A DNA stretch of 20,378 nt from NCBI GenBank assembly GCA_002410715.1, contig DHOG01000190.1, forward strand, positions 20,617 through 40,994, given 5' to 3'. Shown here piece by piece: positions 8,033 to 15,141 of the stretch. The notes under the pieces are model-generated. The model saw nothing but the letters and a program-made list of their open reading frames with translations. It was not told where the DNA came from and made no database searches. A program made the translations under genes and the position numbers. Each line of letters opens with the position of its first letter. The first letter of the stretch is position 1. The stretch is from Ruminococcaceae bacterium UBA5396. GTDB taxonomy: Bacteria > Bacillota > Clostridia > Oscillospirales > Acutalibacteraceae.

Positions 8033-8749
8033 CTACTTGACAGACAGTCCGTAACCGCGCAGTAATGCCCGTGCATGCTCGACCTGCTCGGCTTCGGGCG
8101 GCCGCGTATCCCCCAGAGTGTATGACTGTCCGAGCTCCTCCCATTTGAATTCACCCATCTTATGGAAGGGGAGAAGCTCAACACGTTCAACACAGGAATA
8201 GTATCGGAGAAGGTCACCCAGCGCATGAATATGCTTATCCTCCAATGTCAATCCGGGTACAAGGACATGCCGAATCCAGACCGGCTTATGCATCCGCTCA
8301 CGTGCGGCAAGCATTTCAAGGGTATTGCGGATGTCGTGCCCGGTGATCTTCCTAAAGAGCTGATCGTCCGCCGCCTTGATATCCAGCAGCAGCAAATCGG
8401 CAAGCTCAACTGCCTTGCGGCAAAGCAGAAGCGATACCCCGCCCGAGGTGTCGACGGCGGTATGCAGGCCGTTTTCAATGCAGCCTTCCAGAATGGATGC
8501 GGCGAATTCCGCCTGCATCAGCGGCTCGCCGCCGGAAAGCGTAACACCTCCGTTTTTAATAAAGCTCTTATACCGTAGAATGTCTCGAATGACGTCAGCC
8601 GAGCCGATCTCCTGTCCGCCGGTGACACACCAGGAGTCCGGGTTGTGGCAGTATACACAGCGCAGCGGACAGCCTTGAAAAAACAAAACATATCGAATTC
8701 CCGGCCCGTCCAGCGTGCCGAAGCTTTCCACCGAATGAATTCTCCCCAT
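8033..8749 (-). CDS. pflA: Pyruvate formate-lyase activating enzyme (radical SAM)
   Basis: This 238-residue radical SAM enzyme installs the glycyl radical on pyruvate formate-lyase. The N-terminus GRIHSVESFGTLDGPGIRYVLFFQGC is diagnostic of PFL activases. CX3CX2C lies at Cys27, Cys31 and Cys34 (CPLRCVYC), and TLSGGEP follows. The frame extends to a TTG at 8761. The ATG at 8749 has GGAG six bases upstream and matches the family start, so it is preferred. The gene is downstream of its target pflB on the same strand, separated by 184 bases that contain a terminator-like hairpin and a possible promoter. Its 3' end faces leuB. Confidence 0.95.
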   Translation of the reverse strand: MGRIHSVESFGTLDGPGIRYVLFFQGCPLRCVYCHNPDSWCVTGGQEIGSADVIRDILRYKSFIKNGGVTLSGGEPLMQAEFAASILEGCIENGLHTAVDTSGGVSLLLCRKAVELADLLLLDIKAADDQLFRKITGHDIRNTLEMLAARERMHKPVWIRHVLVPGLTLEDKHIHALGDLLRYYSCVERVELLPFHKMGEFKWEELGQSYTLGDTRPPEAEQVEHARALLRGYGLSVK

Positions 8750-8791
8750 TACGTTCTCCAAATTAAATCCCCCTAAAGATTGGCTTAATAC

Positions 8792-8800
8792 ATTTTACCA
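8792..8800 (-). promoter_or_regulatory. Candidate extended -10 promoter of pflA
   Basis: On the minus strand TGGTAAAAT (8800-8792) fits an extended -10 element (TGnTAAAAT) about 42 bases before the pflA start. No clear -35 is seen at the right spacing. The element overlaps a short inverted repeat, TTTTACC/GGTAAAA (8793-8812). Confidence 0.35.
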
Positions 8801-8886
8801 GTTAAGGTAAAAAATAAAAAGTTGGAGTCAAGACTACCGGCTTATATCTATAAGCAAGGCACGTCAAAACAGGCAAAAGCCTATAA

Positions 8887-8920
8887 GATAAGAAAGGGAA
8901 CGCCGGGGACGGCGTTCCCT
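8887..8920 (-). terminator. Hairpin terminator after pflB
   Basis: On the minus strand AGGGAACGCC (8920-8911) pairs perfectly with GGCGTTCCCT (8904-8895) around a six-base loop. A T-rich tail, TTCTTATCTT, follows. It lies 14 bases past the pflB stop and should end most pflB transcripts, leaving pflA at a lower level. Confidence 0.7.
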
Positions 8921-8933
8921 ACTACTGAAAAGA

Positions 8934-11150
8934 TTAAAAACGGGTATGATAGGTTCTGTTAATTACGTCAAGCTGCTGCTCGCGCGTTAGCTTAACAAAG
9001 TTGACAGCGTATCCTGATACACGTATGGTAAGCTGGGGATATAGCTCAGGATGCTCCATTGCGTCCATCAAAACATCGCGGTTCAGTACATTTACATTAA
9101 TGTGGTGGCCTGCTTCTTCAAAATAGCCGTCCATCAGGTTTACAAGATTGGCCGCCATTTCGTCCTTATCCCGTCCGAGCGCACTTGGCACAATTGAGAA
9201 GGTATAGCTGATTCCGTCTTCACTGAAATCATACGGAAGCTTTGCAACCGACATCATGGATGCCACGCTGCCGTGGGTATCCCGTCCGTGCATTGGGTTG
9301 GCACCCGGCGCAAACGGTTCACCCGCCTTGCGTCCGTCCGGCGTGGATCCGGTTTTCTTGCCGTACACAACGTTCGACGTAATGGTAAGAATGGAAAGGG
9401 TATGGATAGCATCGCGGTAAGTCGGTGTTTTTCTTAGCTTATCCGTAAAGGATTTTACGATTTCAACGGCAATATCATCTACGCGGGGATCGTTGTTACC
9501 GAATTTCGGAAAATCGCCCTCGATTTTAAAATCAATTGCCAGCCCGGTTTCGTCACGGATGGGGCTGACCTTGGCATATTTAATCGCAGAGAGTGAATCC
9601 GCTACTACAGAAAGCCCTGCTACGCCGCAAGCCATGGTACGGACTGGCTCATCATCATGCAGTGCCATCTGCAGTTTTTCATAACTGTATTTGTCGTGCA
9701 TATAATGAATTACATTCAATGTGTTGACATATAGCGCAGCAAGCCAATCAAGAATTTTATCAAATCTGCGAATAACATCGTCATAATCCAGATACTTTCC
9801 GCGGCAGGCAAGGAATTCAGGGCCAACCTGTGCCCCGCTTTTTTCATCGCGTCCGCCATTTATGGCGTAAAGCAACGCTTTGGCAAGATTGGCGCGGGCA
9901 CCGAAGAATTGAAGCTGTTTTCCCACCCGCATTGCAGAAACGCAGCAGGCAATGCCGTAATCATCTCCAAACTTCTTCCGCATCAGTTCGTCACTTTCGT
10001 ACTGAATGGAGCAGGTTTCAATCGATACCTTGGCACAATATTTCTTAAACGGCTCCGGCAGACGGGGACTCCAAATTACGGTCATGTTGGGTTCGGGAGC
10101 GGGACCGAGGTTGGTTAGGGTGTGGAGGAAGCGAAACGACATCTTGGTTACCATGTGACGTCCGTCAGTGCCCAGCCCCCCGATTGACTCAGTCACCCAA
10201 GTCGGGTCTCCGCTGAACAGTTCGTCATAAGCCGGAGTGCGTAAAAATCGCACCAGGCGCAGCTTCATGATAAAATGGTCCACCATTTCCTGAATTTCAC
10301 TTTCGGTATATCGACCCTCGTCAAGATCTCGCTGTGCATATATATCAAGGAATGTGGAGGCGCGACCAAGCGACATTGCGGCTCCGTTCTGCTCCTTGAT
10401 TGCGGCAAGGTATCCGAAATACAGCCACTGCATGGCTTCCCTTGTATCATTTGCGGGTCTTGAAATGTCATATCCATAAGACTCAGCCATACGCTTGAGA
10501 GCCTCAAGCGCGCGCACCTGCTCTGCAAGCTCTTCGCGAAGCTGAATCACCTTAATATCCATCACATTATAGACAGCCTCAAGGTGTGATTTCTTTTTCT
10601 GTTCAATCAGATAATCGACACCGTAAAGCGGTACGCGTCTGTAGTCACCAATAATTCGGCCGCGGCCGTAAGCATCGGGTAATCCGGTGATAATGCCGGA
10701 TTTTCTCGCCGCACGCATGGCCGGTGTATAGACGTCGAAAACACCGTCATTGTGTGTTTTGCGGTATTTAAAAACATTTTCAATCTCGGGATCCATTTCT
10801 CTGTTATATGCCTCAAGAGAGGTATGAACCATTCGAATGCCGCCGAAGGGCATAATGGCACGTACCAACGGCTTAGCTGTCTGCAGACCGACAATCTGCT
10901 CGAGATCCTTGTCAATATATCCCGGGGGGTAAGCATCGATATCTGAGATGGTATGTGTGTCAATATCGTAAATACCCCCGCGATCTTGTTCGTCATTCAT
11001 GAGAGCCTTGACTTGCGCCCATAGCTCCTCGGTGCGCTTTGTAGGCGATTCAAGAAAAGATTCATCCCCGTCATACGGAATATAATTACGGATAATAAAA
11101 TCACGTACATCCACAAATTTCTGCCATGATCCCGTCTTAAATTCTTCCAT
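8934..11150 (-). CDS. pflB: Pyruvate formate-lyase (formate acetyltransferase)
   Basis: This 738-residue glycyl-radical enzyme converts pyruvate and CoA to acetyl-CoA and formate in anaerobic fermentation. The adjacent catalytic cysteines of true PFL are present in [13 protein letters not shown] (Cys402, Cys403). The glycyl radical site RVSGYAVNF near the C-terminus places the radical on Gly713. This separates it from diol dehydratases and other glycyl-radical enzymes. The N-terminus [18 protein letters not shown] is typical of clostridial PFL. The frame opens with TTG at 11177, but ATG 11150 has GGGAAGGA ten bases before it and fits the family start. The activase gene follows downstream. The upstream region carries a 31-base palindrome shared with a divergent gene. 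Confidence 0.97.
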   Translation of the reverse strand: MEEFKTGSWQKFVDVRDFIIRNYIPYDGDESFLESPTKRTEELWAQVKALMNDEQDRGGIYDIDTHTISDIDAYPPGYIDKDLEQIVGLQTAKPLVRAIMPFGGIRMVHTSLEAYNREMDPEIENVFKYRKTHNDGVFDVYTPAMRAARKSGIITGLPDAYGRGRIIGDYRRVPLYGVDYLIEQKKKSHLEAVYNVMDIKVIQLREELAEQVRALEALKRMAESYGYDISRPANDTREAMQWLYFGYLAAIKEQNGAAMSLGRASTFLDIYAQRDLDEGRYTESEIQEMVDHFIMKLRLVRFLRTPAYDELFSGDPTWVTESIGGLGTDGRHMVTKMSFRFLHTLTNLGPAPEPNMTVIWSPRLPEPFKKYCAKVSIETCSIQYESDELMRKKFGDDYGIACCVSAMRVGKQLQFFGARANLAKALLYAINGGRDEKSGAQVGPEFLACRGKYLDYDDVIRRFDKILDWLAALYVNTLNVIHYMHDKYSYEKLQMALHDDEPVRTMACGVAGLSVVADSLSAIKYAKVSPIRDETGLAIDFKIEGDFPKFGNNDPRVDDIAVEIVKSFTDKLRKTPTYRDAIHTLSILTITSNVVYGKKTGSTPDGRKAGEPFAPGANPMHGRDTHGSVASMMSVAKLPYDFSEDGISYTFSIVPSALGRDKDEMAANLVNLMDGYFEEAGHHINVNVLNRDVLMDAMEHPELYPQLTIRVSGYAVNFVKLTREQQLDVINRTYHTRF

Positions 11151-11236
11151 ATCCAAACCATCCTTCCCGTTTATCAACTTAATCTATTATACTTTTTTGC
11201 TTCATATCCTGCTTATAGTATATCAAATTAGCCGGT

Positions 11237-11265
11237 TTTATACAATGTTATGACATACAACAAAA
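11237..11265 (-). promoter_or_regulatory. Candidate pflB promoter
   Basis: On the minus strand TTTTGT (11265-11260), a 17-base spacer and TATAAA (11242-11237) form a weak promoter whose -35 overlaps the palindrome. A second -10-like TATAAT lies nearer the gene at 11191-11186, but without a recognisable -35. Which is used cannot be decided by eye. Confidence 0.35.
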
Positions 11266-11290
11266 GCATACTAAATTAGTATGCTTTTGT
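11260..11290. repeat. 31-base perfect palindrome between divergent genes
   Basis: ACAAAAGCATACTAA (11260-11274) and TTAGTATGCTTTTGT (11276-11290) are exact reverse complements around one central A. The right end also enters a second 12-base palindrome, TTTTGTACAAAA (11285-11296). The site lies between divergent genes, which favours an operator. A bidirectional terminator with A- and T-tracts in the stem is the alternative. Confidence 0.85.
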
Positions 11291-11304
11291 ACAAAATTTA
11301 TATA
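11276..11304 (+). promoter_or_regulatory. Candidate promoter of the divergent P-loop-like gene
   Basis: TTAGTA (11276-11281), a 17-base spacer and TATATA (11299-11304) could drive the + strand gene, leaving a leader of about 125 bases. The -35 lies in the right arm of the palindrome. The match is weak, and no folded regulatory RNA is recognised in the leader. Confidence 0.3.
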
Positions 11305-11437
11305 CCGGATTTTGCGCCACAATGAAGGGACCTATCCACAAACATGACCGCGCCTATAAAAGCTGCCGTCAACCAAGCACCAATCGCCCTTGCGCAGAAT
11401 ATCCTGTAAGAGTGACGAGTATACGGGAGGGATGGTT

Positions 11438-12544
11438 ATGTTGGATTTGAGGACACCGATCCGTTTCTTTATGGGAACCAATACCGCAGCCGGATTCTTT
11501 GGCTTTCTTGATGATTATTATGATGAAAGTGCAGGATGGCGGGCGTTTCTGCTCAAAGGAGGCCCAGGTTCGGGCAAGGACATACTGCTTGGACGTGTAT
11601 ATGAGTTTATGAGCGCGCATGATCAGCAAATACAGGCAATCGTCTGTCCATCTGATCCAAATAAACTGGACGGACTGGTATTTCCGGAAATAAAGGCATG
11701 TGTACTGGATGCCAATGCACCGAATGTAATTGAACCCAAATGCTGGGGTGCGGTAGAACAGATTGTGAATTTAAGCGCCTGCATGAATGCAGCCGACTTG
11801 TACCGGCGGGCACCGGAAATCATGGAATCTATTTCCGAGTGCGGCAGGCTTGAAGCGCGCTGCCGCAAATTTATCGGCGCGGCGGCATCCTTGCTGAATG
11901 ACTCCTGCAGGATCGCATTAGAATATACCGACTTTACCAAAATACAACGTAACGCCGCTCGTATTGCGGCGCGGGAATTCGGAACACACAGCGATTGTCC
12001 GGGCAGGGAAACCCGCAGGTTTTTGTCTGCTGTAACGCCGGAGGGCGTCATTGTGTATCACGAAACACTTCAGTCCATGTGTCCGCGTATCTATTCCGTT
12101 GAGGATGATCATGGAGCTTCATCGCGTCTGCTCCTTGATGAGTTACGCAAACGGGCACTTGATGCTGGACATGATGTAATCAGCTGTTACTGTCCCATCT
12201 TCCCGAATGATAAACCGGAACACATATTGATTCCTTCAATCGGAATCGGGTTTACGACATCCAGCATCTGGCACAAGGCCGATTTCCCTGTGTTCCGCCG
12301 TATTCATGCTGCAAGATTCACCGATACTGATCGCCTGCGCCAACGGCGGCAGCTGCTTTCGTTTAACAAAAGGGCTGCCCGTGAGCTGATAAACGAAGCC
12401 GTGAGCATTTCGGCTGAGATAAGATCCTCCCGGGGGATTGTCGAGAATCATTACATTGACGCCATGGATTATGACGGCGCAAATCTGCTTACCGATTGGG
12501 TTATCACCGAGCTAGAGGAAATTGCAAGCCAAAACACAGACTGA
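11438..12544 (+). CDS. PRK06851-like two-half P-loop protein with degenerate nucleotide-binding loops
   Basis: This 368-residue protein resembles the PRK06851 family, whose members consist of two similar P-loop NTPase halves. The first half has FFMGTNTAAGFFGFLD and a Walker A-like GGPGSGKD at residues 41-48, with Asp where Ser or Thr is needed. The second half starts with SAVTPEGV (197-204). Where the second P-loop is expected it reads SVEDDHGASSRLLL (220-233), lacking GxGK. The family-like CYCPIFPNDKPEHILIP (250-266) is retained. No function is established. It may be a pseudo-ATPase, since both loops are damaged. ATG 11438 has GGGAGGG six bases upstream and is preferred over in-frame starts at 11390 and 11432. 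It diverges from pflB and converges on birA with only eight bases between stops. Confidence 0.6.
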   Translation: MLDLRTPIRFFMGTNTAAGFFGFLDDYYDESAGWRAFLLKGGPGSGKDILLGRVYEFMSAHDQQIQAIVCPSDPNKLDGLVFPEIKACVLDANAPNVIEPKCWGAVEQIVNLSACMNAADLYRRAPEIMESISECGRLEARCRKFIGAAASLLNDSCRIALEYTDFTKIQRNAARIAAREFGTHSDCPGRETRRFLSAVTPEGVIVYHETLQSMCPRIYSVEDDHGASSRLLLDELRKRALDAGHDVISCYCPIFPNDKPEHILIPSIGIGFTTSSIWHKADFPVFRRIHAARFTDTDRLRQRRQLLSFNKRAARELINEAVSISAEIRSSRGIVENHYIDAMDYDGANLLTDWVITELEEIASQNTD

Positions 12545-12552
12545 ACCTACTA

Positions 12553-13335
12553 TTAAAAATAACCGTCCTTCCCTCGCACCGATAATTCGCCGGCATTTAC
12601 AGGCACGATGCTGCTGCCGCTGTCAACCAGCAGACGTCCGTCAGCTGTGATACCGACAGCCACCCCATGTAGTTGTATTACTCCATCGGGCGAAAGTATC
12701 CGGACTTCCCTTCCAATATTGATACAGCGTTTTTCATAATTATCACGCAGTTTAGAAAAACCATACATACTTAGTGTCAGACATAAAGGCTCGAGCCGGT
12801 TCATTACCGAAGCGACGACAAGCTCGGGAGCGGGGGCGCGGCCGGCAACCATGCGGACAGAACCGGCGCGGGGGAGACCGGATTTTGTAAAATCCTCGGC
12901 TGTTTGATCCAAATTAATTCCAATGCCAGCAACAGCATAGCCTCCGTCCTCAGATAAACAATTTTCACATAAAACGCCACATATTTTATAACCCTCGCAT
13001 ATTATGTCATTGGGCCACTTAATTTGAAATGTCTTTCCGGTCAGTAATTGCAGCGCATCACACACTGCAATTCCGCAGATCAGCGGAAGTAAAGCCGCTT
13101 TGTTCGATGGCTTAATCAAAAGAGATAATGCGACGCTCTGACCTTTTGCCGCACACCACTTTCTGCCCAGCCTCCCGCGGCCGGATGTCTGAAAGCCTGT
13201 CCAGCAGAGCGTGCCATGGGGCATTAAATTACCGTTTTCTTTCAGCCAACGATTGGTTGAATCGAGAGACTCAAAATAGTAAACTGGATTTCCGATTGTC
13301 CGTGCAGTTAAACCACTTAATGAACTTTTTTTCAT
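12553..13335 (-). CDS. birA: Biotin--[acetyl-CoA-carboxylase] ligase, catalytic form without HTH
   Basis: The 260-residue enzyme activates biotin with ATP and attaches it to a lysine of biotin carboxyl carrier proteins. The biotin/AMP loop GRGRLGRKW is at residues 52-60 and the catalytic KWPND at 106-110. A small C-terminal SH3-like domain ends the protein (EVRILSPDGVIQLHGVAVGITADGRLLVDSG). The usual N-terminal winged-helix domain of repressor-type BirA is absent, so this form should not bind biotin operators. Its ATG overlaps the phosphodiesterase stop (ATGA), indicating coupled translation. No terminator separates it from the convergent gene at 12544. Confidence 0.92.
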   Translation of the reverse strand: MKKSSLSGLTARTIGNPVYYFESLDSTNRWLKENGNLMPHGTLCWTGFQTSGRGRLGRKWCAAKGQSVALSLLIKPSNKAALLPLICGIAVCDALQLLTGKTFQIKWPNDIICEGYKICGVLCENCLSEDGGYAVAGIGINLDQTAEDFTKSGLPRAGSVRMVAGRAPAPELVVASVMNRLEPLCLTLSMYGFSKLRDNYEKRCINIGREVRILSPDGVIQLHGVAVGITADGRLLVDSGSSIVPVNAGELSVRGKDGYF

Positions 13336-13808
13336 AAACCCAACTCCATGATATTGGTTACAATCCCTGCCTGCGTAATATCAAGGATCCCGTATGTCGG
13401 GCGGTGACCCGCCAAACTGCCGGGATTCATGATATAAAGCCCGTCTTCATATTCTGTTAACGGCATGTGTGTATGACCGAAAAGAAGAATTTGGCAATCT
13501 CTTTCACGGGCTGCACAGCAGACTTTATATAAACCCATTTTTACACCATAACGGTGACCGTGTGTAAAAAATATCCGATACCCTGCGACTGTTTCTATCC
13601 CTGAATCGGGCAGAACTGCGGAATATCCGTAGTCACAGTTTCCAGCGATAGGAAGTAGCCTTCTGTCCGGATATTCATCGGTTAGATCCAAAACCTCGCG
13701 TGCTCCGTCTCCGAGATGAATGACCAGTTTTGCTTGGGGCTGATATGCAATCGCGTGACGAAGGGCGTATTCATCTCCGTGTGTATCGGACATAATCAAA
13801 ACCCTCAT
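13332..13808 (-). CDS. YfcE/MJ0936-family metallophosphodiesterase
   Basis: The 158-residue protein has the complete calcineurin-like metal site of the YfcE family. It shows SDTHGD (Asp8, His10), HLGDGARE (Asp34), GNCD (56-59), FTHGHRYG (His83, His85) and GHTH (111-114). Members hydrolyse phosphodiesters in the cytoplasm with Mn or similar metals; the natural substrate is usually unknown. An in-frame ATG at 13826 lacks a ribosome binding site. ATG 13808 has AAGGGA about nine bases upstream and begins at the conserved MRVLIMSDTHG, so it is preferred. It is followed by birA with a four-base overlap and diverges from the small gene at 13892. Confidence 0.88.
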   Translation of the reverse strand: MRVLIMSDTHGDEYALRHAIAYQPQAKLVIHLGDGAREVLDLTDEYPDRRLLPIAGNCDYGYSAVLPDSGIETVAGYRIFFTHGHRYGVKMGLYKVCCAARERDCQILLFGHTHMPLTEYEDGLYIMNPGSLAGHRPTYGILDITQAGIVTNIMELGL

Positions 13809-13891
13809 ATCCTGCGTTCCCTTCATAAATTCACATAAATTTTCATAAGTATATCACAGATAGCTTCTGTATGGAAAGGGTTGATTAAACC

Positions 13892-14146
13892 ATGAATAAA
13901 AACAAGCCAACTCCCGAACAGCTTCAGGCACTTTTACAATATGCCAGCAAAAAGTTGGGTACAACTCCCGAACAGCTAGCCCAAACAGTTGACAGCGATG
14001 CCGCAAAAAAACTTGCATCCAAGTTATCATCAGTAGATTCAGCCAGGTTTCAAGAGGTGGTCAGTGACAAAGATAAGCTGGAAAAAATGCTCAGCTCCCC
14101 CCAAGCGCAGCAATTGATAGAAAGGCTTATGGGCGGTAAAAAGTGA
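13892..14146 (+). CDS. Small uncharacterised helical protein (84 aa)
   Basis: This is a charged, probably all-helical protein without signal peptide or membrane segment. It contains the short repeat TPEQL at residues 7-11 and 25-29, and ends with a segment (LSSPQAQQLIERLMGGKK) that resembles the start of the next protein (LSSPDGLQKL). I do not recognise a named family. AAAGGG lies 11 bases before the ATG. The next small gene starts about 30 bases after its stop, so the two are probably cotranscribed. Coding appearance is good: balanced composition, a lysine-rich end and a clear start. Confidence 0.75.
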   Translation: MNKNKPTPEQLQALLQYASKKLGTTPEQLAQTVDSDAAKKLASKLSSVDSARFQEVVSDKDKLEKMLSSPQAQQLIERLMGGKK

Positions 14147-14179
14147 GAATAATGTGTTCCCGAAAGATTGGTGAAAAAA

Positions 14180-14584
14180 ATGGACGATCTGGCAAAGAAG
14201 CTCAGTGAACTGCTGAGCTCACCTGACGGTTTACAAAAACTACAGGCAGCCGCGGCTTCGGTTGGAATGCTCACCGGAAACAACTCCGGAGCAAGCCAAT
14301 CGAAGCCTGCAGATCCGCCCGCGGCGAATGATCCGCAGCCGGATTCGGTCTCGACTTCCCTGCCGGTTTCAGACATTGCGGGAATCGCGGGAGGAGATTT
14401 TGAAACACTTAGTAGGCTGTTGCCCCTGGTTTCCGGTTTCAGGCAGGAAAATCAGGATACCCTCCTATTAAAAGCTTTGCGCCCATATTTGCAGGACGAG
14501 CGCCGCCACCGGCTGGACGATACTCTAAAAATCATGCATTTGCTGAAGGTGCTTCCTCTTCTCAGGGATAAAGGAGTGCTGTAG
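14180..14584 (+). CDS. Uncharacterised protein with conserved-looking helical C-terminus (134 aa)
   Basis: The protein begins DDLAKKLSELLSSPDGLQKLQAAAASVGML. A low-complexity linker rich in Pro, Ser, Asp and Gln spans about residues 42-72. The helical domain FETLSRLLPLVSGFRQENQDTLLLKALRPYLQDERRHRLDDTLKIMHLLKVLPLL ends near the C-terminus. From memory, this C-terminal pattern recurs in unannotated Clostridia proteins, but no function is known to me. The ATG at 14180 is chosen; GTG at 14171 in the same frame is an alternative, and neither has a strong ribosome binding site. It shares the LSSP segment with the preceding small protein, suggesting a related or interacting pair. Confidence 0.75.
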   Translation: MDDLAKKLSELLSSPDGLQKLQAAAASVGMLTGNNSGASQSKPADPPAANDPQPDSVSTSLPVSDIAGIAGGDFETLSRLLPLVSGFRQENQDTLLLKALRPYLQDERRHRLDDTLKIMHLLKVLPLLRDKGVL

Positions 14585-14637
14585 GCTTCTCTCTTATTTC
14601 GGCTTGTCAGTTGTATTTCGGAAAAATAAAAAGGTAC

Positions 14638-14677
14638 TTTCCCATGACGAAACAATTCTATTTTTCGTCATGGGAAA
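14638..14677. repeat. Perfect 15-base inverted repeat
   Basis: TTTCCCATGACGAAA (14638-14652) and TTTCGTCATGGGAAA (14663-14677) pair perfectly with a ten-base loop. Neither strand has a T-run directly after the stem. It lies 54 bases after the 134-residue gene's stop and may end or stabilise that transcript, or be a protein-binding site. Confidence 0.75.
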
Positions 14678-14737
14678 TGCCGGTTCCTTCTGGTCGGCGA
14701 GTCTTTTATTATATTTAGTAGCTGAGACAAATAAAAA

Positions 14738-14760
14738 CCGCCCAAAGGGCGGAGCTTTTT
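14738..14760 (+). terminator. Intrinsic terminator before the third small gene
   Basis: CCGCCC (14738-14743) pairs with GGGCGG (14747-14752) around AAA. AGC and five T residues follow. It lies only 10 bases before the ribosome binding site of the next gene, so it either ends the two-gene transcript or attenuates the third gene. Confidence 0.75.
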
Positions 14761-14787
14761 CTGTCTATCAAAGGAAGGAGAATCACC

Positions 14788-15141
14788 ATGATGGACGAAA
14801 ATATGATTCGTATGCAGCAGGAGGCTGTCGAAAGGGTGCGTCAGATGCAGGAACGGGCGCGTAAATATGTGGAAAAAGACGAGGAAGTTCAGCCGAAGGT
14901 TGCGGGGGATAACAGTGTGAATCCGTTTCGCGAGCCTGTACAGGCTTTGAATCCCGAATCAAAAGCAATTGAAGCAGCCAGCGGGGGAAAAAACATCAGT
15001 CCGTTCAAAAAAGGCTTGTCGTTTCTGGATGGATTCGGTGAGGACGGCGAACAGCTTTTGCTGCTGATGCTGGCTGTGCTTCTTGTCAGGAATGAAGCTC
15101 CGATTGAATTAGTTCTGGCAATCCTTTATATTGCAATGTAG
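14788..15141 (+). CDS. Uncharacterised protein with hydrophobic C-terminal helix (117 aa)
   Basis: The first 40 residues are a charged helix (MIRMQQEAVERVRQMQERARKYVEKDEE), likely coiled-coil forming. A polar linker follows, and the C-terminus GEDGEQLLLLMLAVLLVRNEAPIELVLAILYIAM is very hydrophobic. From memory, this C-terminal pattern is common in unannotated Clostridia proteins. It could be a tail anchor or a helix used for self-assembly. AAGGAAGGAG (14771-14780) lies seven bases before the ATG. The last 33 bases overlap, tail to tail, the end of the diguanylate cyclase gene on the other strand. An intrinsic terminator lies directly upstream. Confidence 0.75.
   Translation: MMDENMIRMQQEAVERVRQMQERARKYVEKDEEVQPKVAGDNSVNPFREPVQALNPESKAIEAASGGKNISPFKKGLSFLDGFGEDGEQLLLLMLAVLLVRNEAPIELVLAILYIAM

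Noticed and set aside
7903..8034. TCGTGTACT directly repeated at 7903-7911 and 8026-8034, flanking the nested inverted repeats like a target-site duplication
   Set aside because: The enclosed segment lacks terminal inverted repeats at its ends and one copy overlaps the pflA stop; a nine-base match at this spacing is not rare enough to call an insertion.
8841..8854. Short palindrome CTTATA-TC-TATAAG between pflB and pflA
   Set aside because: A six-base AT-rich stem with a two-base loop is too weak to support a specific function.
13823..13851. TCATAA and CATAAGTA upstream of the first small gene, reminiscent of a sporulation sigma-E promoter
   Set aside because: Only the CATA core fits and the spacing and remaining positions are poor; AT-rich sequence gives such matches easily.
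14604..14864. Open frame of 86 codons on the + strand between the second and third small genes
   Set aside because: It runs through the 15-base inverted repeat and the terminator and overlaps the well-supported gene at 14788 in another frame, with no ribosome binding site.
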